From the NCBI RefSeq assembly GCF_004634425.1, contig NZ_SBJL01000002.1, positions 434,001-498,000 on the forward strand: a DNA stretch of 64,000 nucleotides, given 5' to 3'. Each line of letters opens with the position of its first letter. Position 1 is the stretch's first letter. This document shows positions 27,552 through 36,800 of the stretch, piece by piece. Made by a program: the position numbers and the translations under genes. The notes under the pieces are model-generated. The model made no database searches. It worked only from the letters and a program-made list of their open reading frames with translations, and was not told the origin of the DNA. The DNA comes from Vitreimonas flagellata (GTDB taxonomy: Bacteria; Pseudomonadota; Alphaproteobacteria; Caulobacterales; Aquidulcibacteraceae).

Positions 27552-28637
27552 TCAACGCATATGATGTGAGCGGACGAGGCCGCCGTCGCGCGGCAGCGAA
27601 ATTACGTCGCCATCGCGCATCGCCCAGACCGGGCCGGCATAGGTCGTGCGCGCGGCGCGAACGAAGACTTGGTCGAGTCCTGGAATTGGCGTGGGCGGCA
27701 GCAGATGCGTCAGCGCGAGCGCGCCTGCGCCAGCCTCGGTCGCGACGGCGCCCGCGTCTTCCGGGCTCGTATGATAGTCGAGGATGTCGTGGAAGATTGT
27801 GCCGACGTTGCGGCGATCATTGCTGTTCGCCGCGTCCTGCATGATGGCGTTGAGCTCAGTTGAGATCGCTTCATGCACGAGCAAATCGGCGCCGCGCGCC
27901 GCTTGCGCGACGGAGTCAGCGCGCGAGGTGTCGCCGCTGACGACGATGGAGCGGCCGGCGTACTCGATGCGATAGCCGAAGGCGTTGTCGACGGGCGCGT
28001 GATCGACGGGAAACGCAATGATGCGCACGCCGTTCGCGTCATAGACGACGAGATCATTGGCGCCTTCAGGAATCGCGAATTCGGTGGCGGCCATGCCGAA
28101 GCCGCTTGCCGGCACGATCTCTGGGCCGTGATGGGCCATGCGGTAGCCGCTATCGATCGTGTAGGCTTCATTGAGACCCGCGGCGACGCGCGAAGTGCCA
28201 ATGGGGCCTGCGACGTCAAGCGGCGTGGTGGAGGCCGCGCCCGCCCAATGTTGCAGCGCGAGTGGCGCGAGGCCGTCGAAATGATCAGAGTGCAGGTGCG
28301 TGAGAAACACGCGCTCGATGTCGCCCGCGTTGACGCCCATCAGCGCGAGCGTCTCGGCCGCGCCCTCGCCTGCGTCGAACACGAACACGCGTTCGCCCGC
28401 GATCACGGCAAAGCACGGGCCGGCGCGGCTGCGATCAGGCAGCGGCGAGCCGGTGCCGCAGAACACCGCGTGCAAGCCCTCGGGGAGTTCAGCCTTGAGC
28501 GCGGCGCCGACGCCCGCGCCTGCAGCGCGGCGCAGGATGTTGGTGGCGATATCGGCTCTGAACCAAAAGATTGCCGCCGCGCCAGCGCTCAACAGCGCCA
28601 GCACGACGAGCCAGATGATCCCGGTGCGGGATGTCAT
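27552..28637 (-). CDS. MBL-fold metallo-hydrolase, membrane-anchored
   Basis: 361 aa. An N-terminal membrane helix (about 8-25) is followed by a metallo-beta-lactamase fold. Metal ligands are in FLTHLHSDHFDGLAPLAL, the Asp of VVSGDTSRAD, and a C-terminal His in ALTHLLPPTPI. The overall pattern resembles RNase Z-like and AtsA-type arylsulfatase MBL proteins. AtsA-type members hydrolyse sulfate esters, so its position directly before a Cys-type sulfatase is suggestive, but the reaction is unproven. It is the first gene of the three-gene minus-strand operon, divergent from haloalkane dehalogenase. Confidence 0.85.
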   Translation of the reverse strand: MTSRTGIIWLVVLALLSAGAAAIFWFRADIATNILRRAAGAGVGAALKAELPEGLHAVFCGTGSPLPDRSRAGPCFAVIAGERVFVFDAGEGAAETLALMGVNAGDIERVFLTHLHSDHFDGLAPLALQHWAGAASTTPLDVAGPIGTSRVAAGLNEAYTIDSGYRMAHHGPEIVPASGFGMAATEFAIPEGANDLVVYDANGVRIIAFPVDHAPVDNAFGYRIEYAGRSIVVSGDTSRADSVAQAARGADLLVHEAISTELNAIMQDAANSNDRRNVGTIFHDILDYHTSPEDAGAVATEAGAGALALTHLLPPTPIPGLDQVFVRAARTTYAGPVWAMRDGDVISLPRDGGLVRSHHMR

Positions 28638-28698
28638 GGGCTTCCTCCCCTAAACGCCAGCCGATTGGATTCACGCTTGACGCCGGCGCCATTCTTTC

Positions 28699-28713
28699 GG
28701 CACTCTTAGTGCC
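28699..28713. promoter_or_regulatory. palindrome in the divergent MBL/dehalogenase promoter region
   Basis: GGCACT-CTT-AGTGCC is a perfect inverted repeat with a 3-base centre. It lies in the 132-bp gap between the divergent MBL operon and haloalkane dehalogenase genes, 57 bp before the dehalogenase ATG. A TATATAAG stretch starts three bases after it and may be the -10 region. The TetR gene downstream of the dehalogenase is the obvious candidate to bind here. Confidence 0.5.
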
Positions 28714-28769
28714 ACTATATAAGCCGCACGCCGCAAAGCGGTCAATCCCAAAGCGGTACGGAGGAAAAC

Positions 28770-29675
28770 ATGCAGGTTCTGCGCACGCCCGAGGAACGCT
28801 TCGCCAATCTGCCGGACTTCCCCTATAAGCCGCATTACACTGAGATTTCAGACGCTTCGGGTGTCACCTTGCGCATCGCCGCCATCGATGAAGGCCCGCG
28901 CGATGCGGCGCCCGTGCTGCTGTTGCATGGCGAACCGACCTGGTCGTTTCTTTATCGCAAGATCATCGCCAAGCTTGTGGCCGCAGGTCATCGCGTCGTC
29001 GCGCCGGATCTCGTCGGCTTTGGTCGCTCAGACAAACCGACGGAGCGGAACGACTATACGTACGAGCGGCACGTGAAGTGGATGAGCGATTGGCTCGTCG
29101 CCAATGAGCTGCGCGACATCACGCTGTTCTGCCAGGATTGGGGTGGGCTGATTGGCTTGCGCTTGGTCGCGGCGATGCCGGAGCGGTTTGCGCGCGTTGT
29201 CGCGGCAAACACGTTTCTGCCGGCGGGTACGGGCGCCACGCCTGCGTTTGAAGCGTGGTTGCAATTCAGCCAAAGCGTGCCGGTGTTTCCGACGCCGATG
29301 ATCGTCAATGGCGGCGCCGTACGTGCGTTAAGCCAAGCCGAACAGGATGCGTACGAGGCGCCCTATCCGGACGAAAGCTACAAGGCGGGTGCGCGCCAGT
29401 TTCCGGCTTTGGTGCCGGTGAAGCCAGATATGCCGTCCGTGCCGGAAAATCTGGCGGCGTGGAAGGTGCTTGAGAATTTCAAGAAGCCATTCCTCACGGC
29501 GTTCAGCGATCAAGATCCGATCACGCGCGGCGGCGACGCGCGCTTGCAGGAACGCATTCCCGGCACAAAGGGCCAAGCGCACACGACGATCCAGAATGGC
29601 GGGCACTTCCTGCAGGAGGACCAACCCGATGCGATCGCTGAACTGATCGATACCTTTATCAAAAGCACACGCTAG
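28770..29675 (+). CDS. haloalkane dehalogenase (HLD-I, DhlA-like)
   Basis: 301 aa alpha/beta-hydrolase that would cleave carbon-halogen bonds by an Asp nucleophile. The opening [19 protein letters not shown] and the [14 protein letters not shown] oxyanion region resemble Xanthobacter DhlA. The nucleophile is Asp123 followed by Trp124 ([10 protein letters not shown]), the acid probably Asp249 (FSDQDPIT) and the base His279 (NGGHFLQED). A cap Trp near 163 (EAWLQF) may be the second halide-binding residue. It has a good RBS (GGAGGAAAAC before ATG) and is followed after 10 bp by a TetR gene. The natural substrate is unknown. Confidence 0.88.
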   Translation: MQVLRTPEERFANLPDFPYKPHYTEISDASGVTLRIAAIDEGPRDAAPVLLLHGEPTWSFLYRKIIAKLVAAGHRVVAPDLVGFGRSDKPTERNDYTYERHVKWMSDWLVANELRDITLFCQDWGGLIGLRLVAAMPERFARVVAANTFLPAGTGATPAFEAWLQFSQSVPVFPTPMIVNGGAVRALSQAEQDAYEAPYPDESYKAGARQFPALVPVKPDMPSVPENLAAWKVLENFKKPFLTAFSDQDPITRGGDARLQERIPGTKGQAHTTIQNGGHFLQEDQPDAIAELIDTFIKSTR

Positions 29676-29685
29676 ATTGAGAGTC

Positions 29686-30264
29686 GTGAGCACGACCGAA
29701 CCACAGATCGATGGGCGCAAAAAGCGCGCCGATGACAATCGTCGCCGCATCGCGCTGGCGATGTTGGAATTGGTGCGCGCGGGCGAAACGAAACCGAGCG
29801 CCGACCAAGTGGCGGAAGCCGCGGGCGTTGGCCGCCGCACCGTGTTTCGCTTGTTCGACGACATGGAGGGCGTCTATCGCGAGATGCACGCGGAAATGAC
29901 ATCGCGTCTGGCGCCGATGTTTGCCGCACCCTTTGCGGCCACGACTTGGCGCGAACGCGTGGATGAATTGATCGAACGCCGCGCGCGCATGTTCGAGGAG
30001 ATGCTGCCGATCAAGACAGCGTCGGATGCGCATCGCTACGCGTCGGAATTCCTGCAGGATGAGCACCGCAAGATCACCAAACTGCAGCGCAACACCATGC
30101 TGGCCGTGCTGCCGCAAAGCATCGCCTCGCAGACCGACCGTGTGAATGCGCTGGAGCTGACGCTGAGCTTTGAAGCCTGGCGCCGACTGCGGTTGGAGCA
30201 AAAGCTAACAACCAAACAAGCCATCGCCACGTTGCGCTTCATGGCGCAAACGCTTCTGCCCTAA
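29686..30264 (+). CDS. TetR family regulator next to haloalkane dehalogenase
   Basis: 192 aa from GTG 29686; a TTG nine bases earlier is an alternative start. The helix-turn-helix is in PSADQVAEAAGVGRRTVFRLF (about residues 38-58). The remainder is helical with no family I can name. It is transcribed with the dehalogenase (10-bp gap) and may bind the palindrome at 28699-28713, controlling both the dehalogenase unit and the divergent MBL-sulfatase operon. Its TAA overlaps the convergent FGE-like gene as CTAA. Confidence 0.85.
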   Translation: MSTTEPQIDGRKKRADDNRRRIALAMLELVRAGETKPSADQVAEAAGVGRRTVFRLFDDMEGVYREMHAEMTSRLAPMFAAPFAATTWRERVDELIERRARMFEEMLPIKTASDAHRYASEFLQDEHRKITKLQRNTMLAVLPQSIASQTDRVNALELTLSFEAWRRLRLEQKLTTKQAIATLRFMAQTLLP

Positions 30265-31160
30265 TCATCCGCGAGGGTGCGGAAGCCAATATGCGACATG
30301 CCAAGACCAGGATCGCCGGGTTGGCGCGAGCCGCTGCGGAAGCGCGCACAGAAATTTTGTGCGCAGAGATTTGAGCCGCCTTTGATCACGCGCGGCTGTT
30401 CGCCGCTCGGGCGGCCGACATCGTTCGGTGTGACACCGTCTTCGTAAAGATCGCTGGTCCATTCCCAGACATTGCCGATCATGTCGTAGAGCCCGCGCGC
30501 ATTGGGCGGAAAGCAGCCGATGGGCGCGAGGCCTTGGTGACCGTCTTCCCCGCTATCGCTGATCGGGAAGAAGCCCTGCCAAGTATTCGCGACCGGACGG
30601 CCTTCTGCGTCGAACGCTTCGGCGCCGACATCTTCGGGCGCAGGCGCTTCACCGCGCATGGCGAATTCCCATTCATTCTCTGTCGGCAACCGCCGCCCCG
30701 CCCATGCAGCGTAGGCAGCCGCGTCTTCGTAGGCGACCATCGTCACCGGATAGCGCTCGCGGCCTTCAATCGATGAGCCAACGCCTTCTGGGTGTCGCCA
30801 ATCGGCGTTCGCATCGAGACGCCAACCGCCTTGTTGGCGATCGAAGATCGCTGCGCCGAGGCGTTGGCCATCAGGGCCATTGCGCTCGGCGACTGTGATG
30901 TAATTGGTCGCCGCGAAGAAGGCGGCGAATTGCTGGTTGGTGACTTCGTGCGCGTCGATCGAGAACGGCCGCACCTCACCCGCGCCGCCGACGCGCTCCT
31001 CCGGTTCGAAAGCCGCTGCGCCGCGCGCGACCTGCCCGCCTTCGACATGAATCTGCGCGCCAATCTGCACATCGGCGCCGCATTGGGCGACGATAACGCG
31101 TTCTTCCGTGCAGGCGCCGAGTGTGATCAACGCGAGAAGTGTGGTCGCAAGTGTACGCAT
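30261..31160 (-). CDS. formylglycine-generating-enzyme family lipoprotein
   Basis: 299 aa, FGE-sulfatase (SUMF1) fold. The start is ATG 31160, giving a lipoprotein signal with lipobox LGAC (Cys17); the frame is open further upstream but overlaps the neighbouring gene. Family motifs are VGGAGEVRPFSIDAHEVTNQ, PVTMVAYEDAAAYAAWAG, RRLPTENEWEFAMRG, GLYDMIGNVWEWTSD and GGSNLCAQNFCARFRSGSRQ. The last holds both copper/substrate cysteines of true FGEs, so it may convert sulfatase Cys to formylglycine rather than be an inert relative. Export as a lipoprotein is notable, since it would then act on sulfatases outside the cytoplasm. It is last in the oxoprolinase operon. Confidence 0.86.
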   Translation of the reverse strand: MRTLATTLLALITLGACTEERVIVAQCGADVQIGAQIHVEGGQVARGAAAFEPEERVGGAGEVRPFSIDAHEVTNQQFAAFFAATNYITVAERNGPDGQRLGAAIFDRQQGGWRLDANADWRHPEGVGSSIEGRERYPVTMVAYEDAAAYAAWAGRRLPTENEWEFAMRGEAPAPEDVGAEAFDAEGRPVANTWQGFFPISDSGEDGHQGLAPIGCFPPNARGLYDMIGNVWEWTSDLYEDGVTPNDVGRPSGEQPRVIKGGSNLCAQNFCARFRSGSRQPGDPGLGMSHIGFRTLADD

Positions 31161-31167
31161 GGCGCGC

Positions 31168-32172
31168 TTATAGCCCATCGAGCGCGAGGGTGGCGAAGGT
31201 GGCGAGCCAGTGTTCGCCCATGTAATCGCCGGCGACGTGGGCGAGGCTCGCGTCGAGATGCGTTGTCGCAGCGGCTTCGGCGCGGGCTTTGAGGGGGTGC
31301 GCCTCGGGGAGCGTTTGGCCGATGGCGCGCCAGCACCAGGCGCGGGAGAAATTGAGGCCATCGAGATGGGCGATCTTGCCGTCGGTGCGATCGCTGACGT
31401 GGGCCGGCGCGAAGAGCGACGCTGGCGCGCCTTCGGCGGCGCGCGGCAGAAAATCGGCGAACCACGCGCGGAACGCTTCGGGCGCCAGAAAACGCCGCAT
31501 GCACTCGGCTTCCATGAGCGTCGCTGACAGGAAATCATCCTGACTTGGCTCCCACGCTTGCGCGCCGCGATCGTCGCCGTACCAAGAGATCGCCTTGTCG
31601 CGCATCAAGGCCAAAAGCGCGCCATCGTTGTGCTCGGCGTAATCGGCGGCGAGGCGAAGGGCGAAGGCGGTCGAGCTGTGCACGCCGGTCCGGACGGGGT
31701 AGGTCGAGATCGGCAGGAAGTCGGCAAAGCGTTGCGCGAATTTTTCCGCAAGCGGCCGCATATGCAGCGCGGCGCGGGCGCCGGGGCCGTCCTTGTGTTG
31801 ATCGAGTTCGGCTTGCAGCGCGAGCACCCACGCCCAGCCGTAGGGCCGCTCGAAGCCGCGCGCACCGGGGCGATCGAGATAGGCGCATTCGGCAGCGACG
31901 TTTGCCGGGGTGATGACGCTATCGAACAATTCGGTGATCGCGGCTGCGGAAACGAGCGCCGGATGACGGCGCAAAGCACGCGCGAGCAGCCAATAGCCAT
32001 GCACGCACGAATGCCAATCAAAGCTGCCGTAGAAAATCGGATGCAGTGCGCGCGGCCCCTGCACGTCCGCCGCGCCTGACATGACGTGATCGAGCTTGTT
32101 CGGATATTCGCGCCCCACATGCGCGAGTGCGAGTTGCGCGAAACGATCGGCGATGTCTGCGGTGAATGTCAT
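31168..32172 (-). CDS. DUF2891 family protein
   Basis: 334 aa, predicted soluble and all-helical (alpha/alpha-barrel-like). Recognised by LHPIFYGSFDWHSCVHGYW near the start, RPYGWAWVLALQAEL, TYPVRTGVHSSTAFAL, WYGDDRGAQAWEPSQDDFLS and LNFSRAWCWRAI. These conserved Trp/His/Asp positions look like a catalytic pocket, but no reaction is known to me for the family. It overlaps the DUF979 transporter gene by four bases, which ties it to the 5-oxoproline operon. Confidence 0.82.
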   Translation of the reverse strand: MTFTADIADRFAQLALAHVGREYPNKLDHVMSGAADVQGPRALHPIFYGSFDWHSCVHGYWLLARALRRHPALVSAAAITELFDSVITPANVAAECAYLDRPGARGFERPYGWAWVLALQAELDQHKDGPGARAALHMRPLAEKFAQRFADFLPISTYPVRTGVHSSTAFALRLAADYAEHNDGALLALMRDKAISWYGDDRGAQAWEPSQDDFLSATLMEAECMRRFLAPEAFRAWFADFLPRAAEGAPASLFAPAHVSDRTDGKIAHLDGLNFSRAWCWRAIGQTLPEAHPLKARAEAAATTHLDASLAHVAGDYMGEHWLATFATLALDGL

Positions 32173-33134
32173 GGGAAGGCCAGGAATCGCATGAGGATGA
32201 TGTTGGCGATCAGCAACGGGATCGCGGTGGGGATTTGTGCGCGGATGACGCCGTTGAGCGCGGCCTTGCGATCCGGCAACTCAAGCAAGTTCGCGGGCAC
32301 GACGTTGAAGTTCGCGGCCATCGGCGTCATCAGCGTGCCGCAGAAGCCCGCGAGCATGCCGATGGCGCACACGCGCGCCGGATCGCCGCCGAGCGCGACA
32401 ACCACGAACGGCAAGCCGACGGCCGCCGTCATCACCGGAAACGCGGCGAACGCATTGCCCATGATGATGGTGAAGAGCGCCATGCCGACGCAATACGCGA
32501 TCACGGCAATCGTGCGCGAGGTCTCCAGCCCCGGCACATATTGCGAGAAGATCGTGCCAACTTGTTCACCGACGCCGGCGGCAAGAAACACCGCGCCAAG
32601 CGAGGCCAGCATCTGGGGCAGGATTGCCGCCCAGCCGACGGAATCCATCAGCCGCCGCCCCTCTTGCAACGGCGCAAGCAGCGGCGGTCTCAGCCAGAGC
32701 ATGACCACGGCGACGGCTATCAACACGCCGAGCGCGAGTGAGATGAGCGTGGCTTGCGTTGGCTGAATGAGAGCCGCGCCCCATTCCGTCTCTTTCGCGG
32801 CGAGTGTGCCGATCAGTGCAGCAGCGGGAATGATCAACGCCGGCAGGAACAGCAGATTGCCGCGACGCTCGGCGCTGGCGCGGCGTTCCTCTGGCGTCGT
32901 GGTTTTCGGCTTGCCGATACCCAAGCCGAAAGCTGCCAGCACAACGAGGCCAAGCGCGAGCAGGCCATTGCCGAAATCACCAATGCGGTCTCCCAACAGG
33001 AAGCTCAGCGCGAGCAAGCCCCAGAACGCGGCATTGCGCAGGCGGCGCGCATTGGCTTGGTCAAGTGCGGAAAGGATGGCGAGTGCGGCGAAGAAAAGCC
33101 CGCCAACGATATAGATGTGCGGCAGCGTGATCAT
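32169..33134 (-). CDS. DUF979 family membrane subunit (putative 5-oxoproline transporter)
   Basis: 321 aa from ATG 33134, chosen because family members begin MITLPHIYIVGGL and a GAGG lies upstream; the longer frame adds a charged non-family stretch. About nine hydrophobic segments are visible, for example ALAILSAL, SLALGVLIAVAVVMLWL and VIAYCVGMALFTIIMGNAFA. DUF979 proteins occur with DUF969 partners and pyroglutamate-handling genes and have been named 5-oxoproline transporter subunits. The adjacent DUF969 gene (ATGA overlap) and 5-oxoprolinase support that here. Confidence 0.85.
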   Translation of the reverse strand: MITLPHIYIVGGLFFAALAILSALDQANARRLRNAAFWGLLALSFLLGDRIGDFGNGLLALGLVVLAAFGLGIGKPKTTTPEERRASAERRGNLLFLPALIIPAAALIGTLAAKETEWGAALIQPTQATLISLALGVLIAVAVVMLWLRPPLLAPLQEGRRLMDSVGWAAILPQMLASLGAVFLAAGVGEQVGTIFSQYVPGLETSRTIAVIAYCVGMALFTIIMGNAFAAFPVMTAAVGLPFVVVALGGDPARVCAIGMLAGFCGTLMTPMAANFNVVPANLLELPDRKAALNGVIRAQIPTAIPLLIANIILMRFLAFP

Positions 33135-33859
33135 GGGGCGACCTCGCTCTGCGCGGGCTTCGCTTCGAGCACGCGTTTGAGTCGGCGATCCAACAACCAC
33201 AGGCGCAAGCTATGAATCAGCAGCGCCGCGATCGCGGTTGGGATCGCCCAGATCGAGAGCTGGAGCGGTTCGACGATGATGCCGTTCTGTTCGAGGAAGC
33301 CTTTGATCAGCAGGATCGAGGCGATAGCGATGAAGATGTCTTCGCCGAAGAAAAGCGCGATATTGTCGGCGCTCGCGGCGTGGGCGCGGATGAGATAGCG
33401 CTCGCGATCGGGTAGCGCGCCATATTTGGATTCAGCCGCGCCTTCCGCCATCGGCGCCACGAGCGGGCGCACCATTTGCGCGTGACCGCCGAGCGAGGTG
33501 AGACCGAGCGCTGCGGCGGCTTGGCGGATCACGAAATAGAGCCAGAGCAGGCGGCCCGTGGTTGCGGCTTTCACGTTGGCGATGGCGATGCGTGCGCGCT
33601 CTTGCAGGCCGGCGCGTTCGAGCAAGCCGATGGCGGCGAGCACGACCCAGACGATGCTGACATAGCGGCTATCGTTAAAGGCTTTGCCAAACGCGGCGAT
33701 CGTCGCGAGCGCGGCATCGTACATCATTTGCAGATCAGCGTCCGGCGTCCACGCGGCCGCGAGCCCGGTGGTGAGCGCTGCCGCCATGACCACGACGAGC
33801 GGATTGGCGCGCAGGGCAAAGCCGAGCACGACCACGCCTATTCCCAATAAGACCAGCAT
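33131..33859 (-). CDS. DUF969 family membrane subunit (putative 5-oxoproline transporter)
   Basis: 242 aa from ATG 33859; the residues encoded upstream in the same frame overlap the oxoprolinase gene and are discarded. Hydrophobic segments include MLVLLGIGVVVLGFALR, VVVMAAALTTGLAAAW, YVSIVWVVLAAIGLLE, FIAIASILLIKGFLE and IWAIPTAIAALLIHSL. The family motif GLTSLGGHAQMVRPLVAPMA is present. It forms a probable two-subunit carrier with DUF979, next to the enzyme that would consume the imported 5-oxoproline. Confidence 0.86.
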   Translation of the reverse strand: MLVLLGIGVVVLGFALRANPLVVVMAAALTTGLAAAWTPDADLQMMYDAALATIAAFGKAFNDSRYVSIVWVVLAAIGLLERAGLQERARIAIANVKAATTGRLLWLYFVIRQAAAALGLTSLGGHAQMVRPLVAPMAEGAAESKYGALPDRERYLIRAHAASADNIALFFGEDIFIAIASILLIKGFLEQNGIIVEPLQLSIWAIPTAIAALLIHSLRLWLLDRRLKRVLEAKPAQSEVAP

Positions 33860-33878
33860 GCGCCCCCGCTCCCGTCCC

Positions 33879-36800
33879 TCAAACCTTACCGTAGCCGCCG
33901 CCGCCCGGCGTTTCGATATGGAAAACGTCGCCGGGTAGCATTTGCGCTTGGCCGGTTGCGGCGAGTTCAACGACGCTGCTGTCCGCACGCTCAACGCGAT
34001 TGACCCCCGGCGCGCCGTCGCCTCCGCCGCTCAAGCCGAACGGCTTGGTGCTGCGCCGGTTGGCGAGCATGGCCGCCATCATTGGCTCGCGAAAGCGCAA
34101 CCGGCGAATGGCGCCGTCGCCGCCCTTGTGTACGCCGCCGCCGCCCGAGCCGCGGCGCACGGCGAATTGCTCGATCAGAATTGGGAAACGGGACTCAAGC
34201 ACCTCAGGATCGGTGAGGCGCGAATTGGTCATGTGCGTTTGCACGACAGCCGCGCCGTCGAAATCCGGACCTGCGCCTGAGCCGCCGCAAATGGTTTCGT
34301 AATATTGGCGCTTGTCGTCGCCGAAAGTGAAATTGTTCATGGTGCCTTGAGACGCCGCCAGCACGCCGAGCGCACCATACAGCGCATCGACAACGATCTG
34401 GCTGGTTTCAACATTGCCCGCAACGACGGCAGCGCCGCGCTTGGGATTGAGCAGCGAACCTTCGGGCACGATGATGTCGATGGGTTTCAGGCAGCCTTCG
34501 TTGAGCGGGATGTTGTCTTCAACCAACGTGCGGAACACATAGAGCGTGGCGGCGCGCGTGATAGCGATGGGCGCATTGAAATTGCTGGGATGCTGCGGGC
34601 TCGTGCCGGTGAAATCCACGTGCACGCGGCGCGTGACATAGTTCGGTGTGATGGCGACGCGCACGATCGCGCCATTGTCCATCGCGACCTCGAACTTGCC
34701 GGCCTCGATCGTATCGATGACGCGCCTGATCTGCTCTTCGGCATTGTCCTGCACGTGGCGCATGTAAGCCGCGACCCCTTCGCCGCCGTAATGGCTGACC
34801 ATGCGGCGCAATTCTTCGCCGCCGCGCACGCAGGCGGCGATCTGGGCGTTGAGATCGGCGATGTTGCGGTCGATGTTGCGTGCGGGGTGCGGGCCGGCGC
34901 TGAACAGCGCGCGCACCTCGCTTTCGCGCAGCTCGCCTTGCTCGACTAAGAGAAAATTCTCGATCAGCACACCTTCGTCTTCGATGCGCGTGCTGTTGGG
35001 CGGCATCGAGCCAGGCGTGATGCCGCCGATATCGGCATGGTGACCGCGCGCGGCGGTGAAGAATGCGGGCGCGGTCTCGCCGGGCAGGAACACAGGCGCG
35101 ATCAGTGTGATGTCGGGCAAATGTGTGCCGCCAGCGTGTGGCGCGTTCAGCATGAAGATGTCGCCCGCTTTGATCGTCTCGCCGCGTTGGCGGATAATCT
35201 CGCGCACGCTGTCGCTCATGGAGCCCAGATGCACCGGGATATGCGGCGCGTTGGCGACGAGACCGCCGCTCGCATCGAACACGGCGCAGGAAAAATCGAG
35301 CCGCTCTTTGATGTTCACCGATGACGCCGTGGCCTGCAGCGCCAGGCCCATCTCCTCGGCGACGGCCATGAAACGATTGTTGAACACTTCGAGCAGGATC
35401 GGATCGACGTCCGTGCCGATAGCGCAGCGTTCGCTACGTGGCTGCGCGCGGGTGATGATGAGATCGCCACCCGCGCTCATGCGAGCGCGCCACTCGGCGT
35501 CGACGAAGGTGGTTGCGCCCTGCTCCAGAATGAGCGCCGGGCCGTCGATCTCCGCGCCGGCGGTAAGCGCTCTGCGTTGATAGACGGGCGCTGTGTGTGC
35601 GGCGCCATTGGCGCGGAGCGTGACGCGCGCCAGCGGGTCGCTTTGCTTTGCGGATTGCGGCGCCGCCATCTGCGTGCTCTGCGCCGCCGGCGCGATGGCT
35701 TCGGCGGTGAGCGAAGCGACGATGATCGCGCGTGTGGGATCGACAAAGCCGAAGCGGCGCAGATGCGCCTCGGCGAACGCAGCGCTGAGTGTGCCTGGAT
35801 CGGCGTAGGCGATCGGTAGTGCGGAATCGGCGCCTTCGTATTTGAGGTTGGCGATGAGATTGACCTGTGGCGCGGCTACGCCCTGCGCGATCAGCGCCGC
35901 ACGCGCGCGTTGCGCCAATTCGTCTGCGCGCGCTTTGAGATCGTGCGCATCGGTCAGTGATTGCTCGACCGTCGCCTCCGTCATCGCGCGGACGTCGGCG
36001 AGACCCATGCCCCATGCGGAAAGCAGACCGGCGAGCGGATGCAGCAACACGGCATTGGCGCCGACTGCGTCGGCCACAGCGCAGGCGTGTTGCCCGCCCG
36101 CGCCGCCGAAGGCCACGAGCGCATATTCGGCCGGATCATAGCCGCGCTGGATCGAAATCTTCTTGATCGCCTCGGCCATGTTAGCGTTGGCGATAGTGAG
36201 AAAGCCTTCGGCGAGTTCCTCGGCGCTGATGTCGGCGTTAGTCGCGAGCTGGATCTCGGCGCGCAGCGCTTCGAAGCGTTGCGCGACAACACTAGCGTCG
36301 AGCGGCAGATCGGCGTTCGGGCCGAAAATGGCGGGGAAAAATTCCGGACGCACACGACCGAGCAGGACATTGCAATCCGTGATCGTGAGCGGTCCGCCGC
36401 GCCGATAGCACGCTGGCCCAGGATTGGCGCCGGCGGAGTGCGGGCCGACGCGCAGGCGCGCGCCATCGAAGAAACAGACGGAGCCGCCGCCTGCTGCAAC
36501 GGTGTGAACTTGCAGCATCGGCGCGGCCAAGCGCACGCCGGCGACGACGCTTTCGTGCGTGCGCTCGAACGCGCCCGCATAGTGCGAGACATCGGTTGAA
36601 GTGCCGCCCATGTCGAAGCCGAGCGCACGCTCGAAGCCGGCGCGGCGCGCAGCGGCGGCCATGCCGACGACTCCACCCGCAGGGCCGGACAGCACCGCGT
36701 CGCGGCCCCGAAACGCATTGGCGTGCGCGAGGCCGCCATTGGATTGCATGAAATGCAACGCCGCCGTCACGCCTTTGGGAAAAGCGGCGACGAATTGATC

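Noticed and set aside
28677-28721. TTGACG at 28677 with TATATA at 28716 as a sigma-70 promoter for the dehalogenase
   Set aside because: The spacing is 33 bases, far beyond 16-18, so the two hexamers cannot form one promoter. The TATATA alone may still be a -10.
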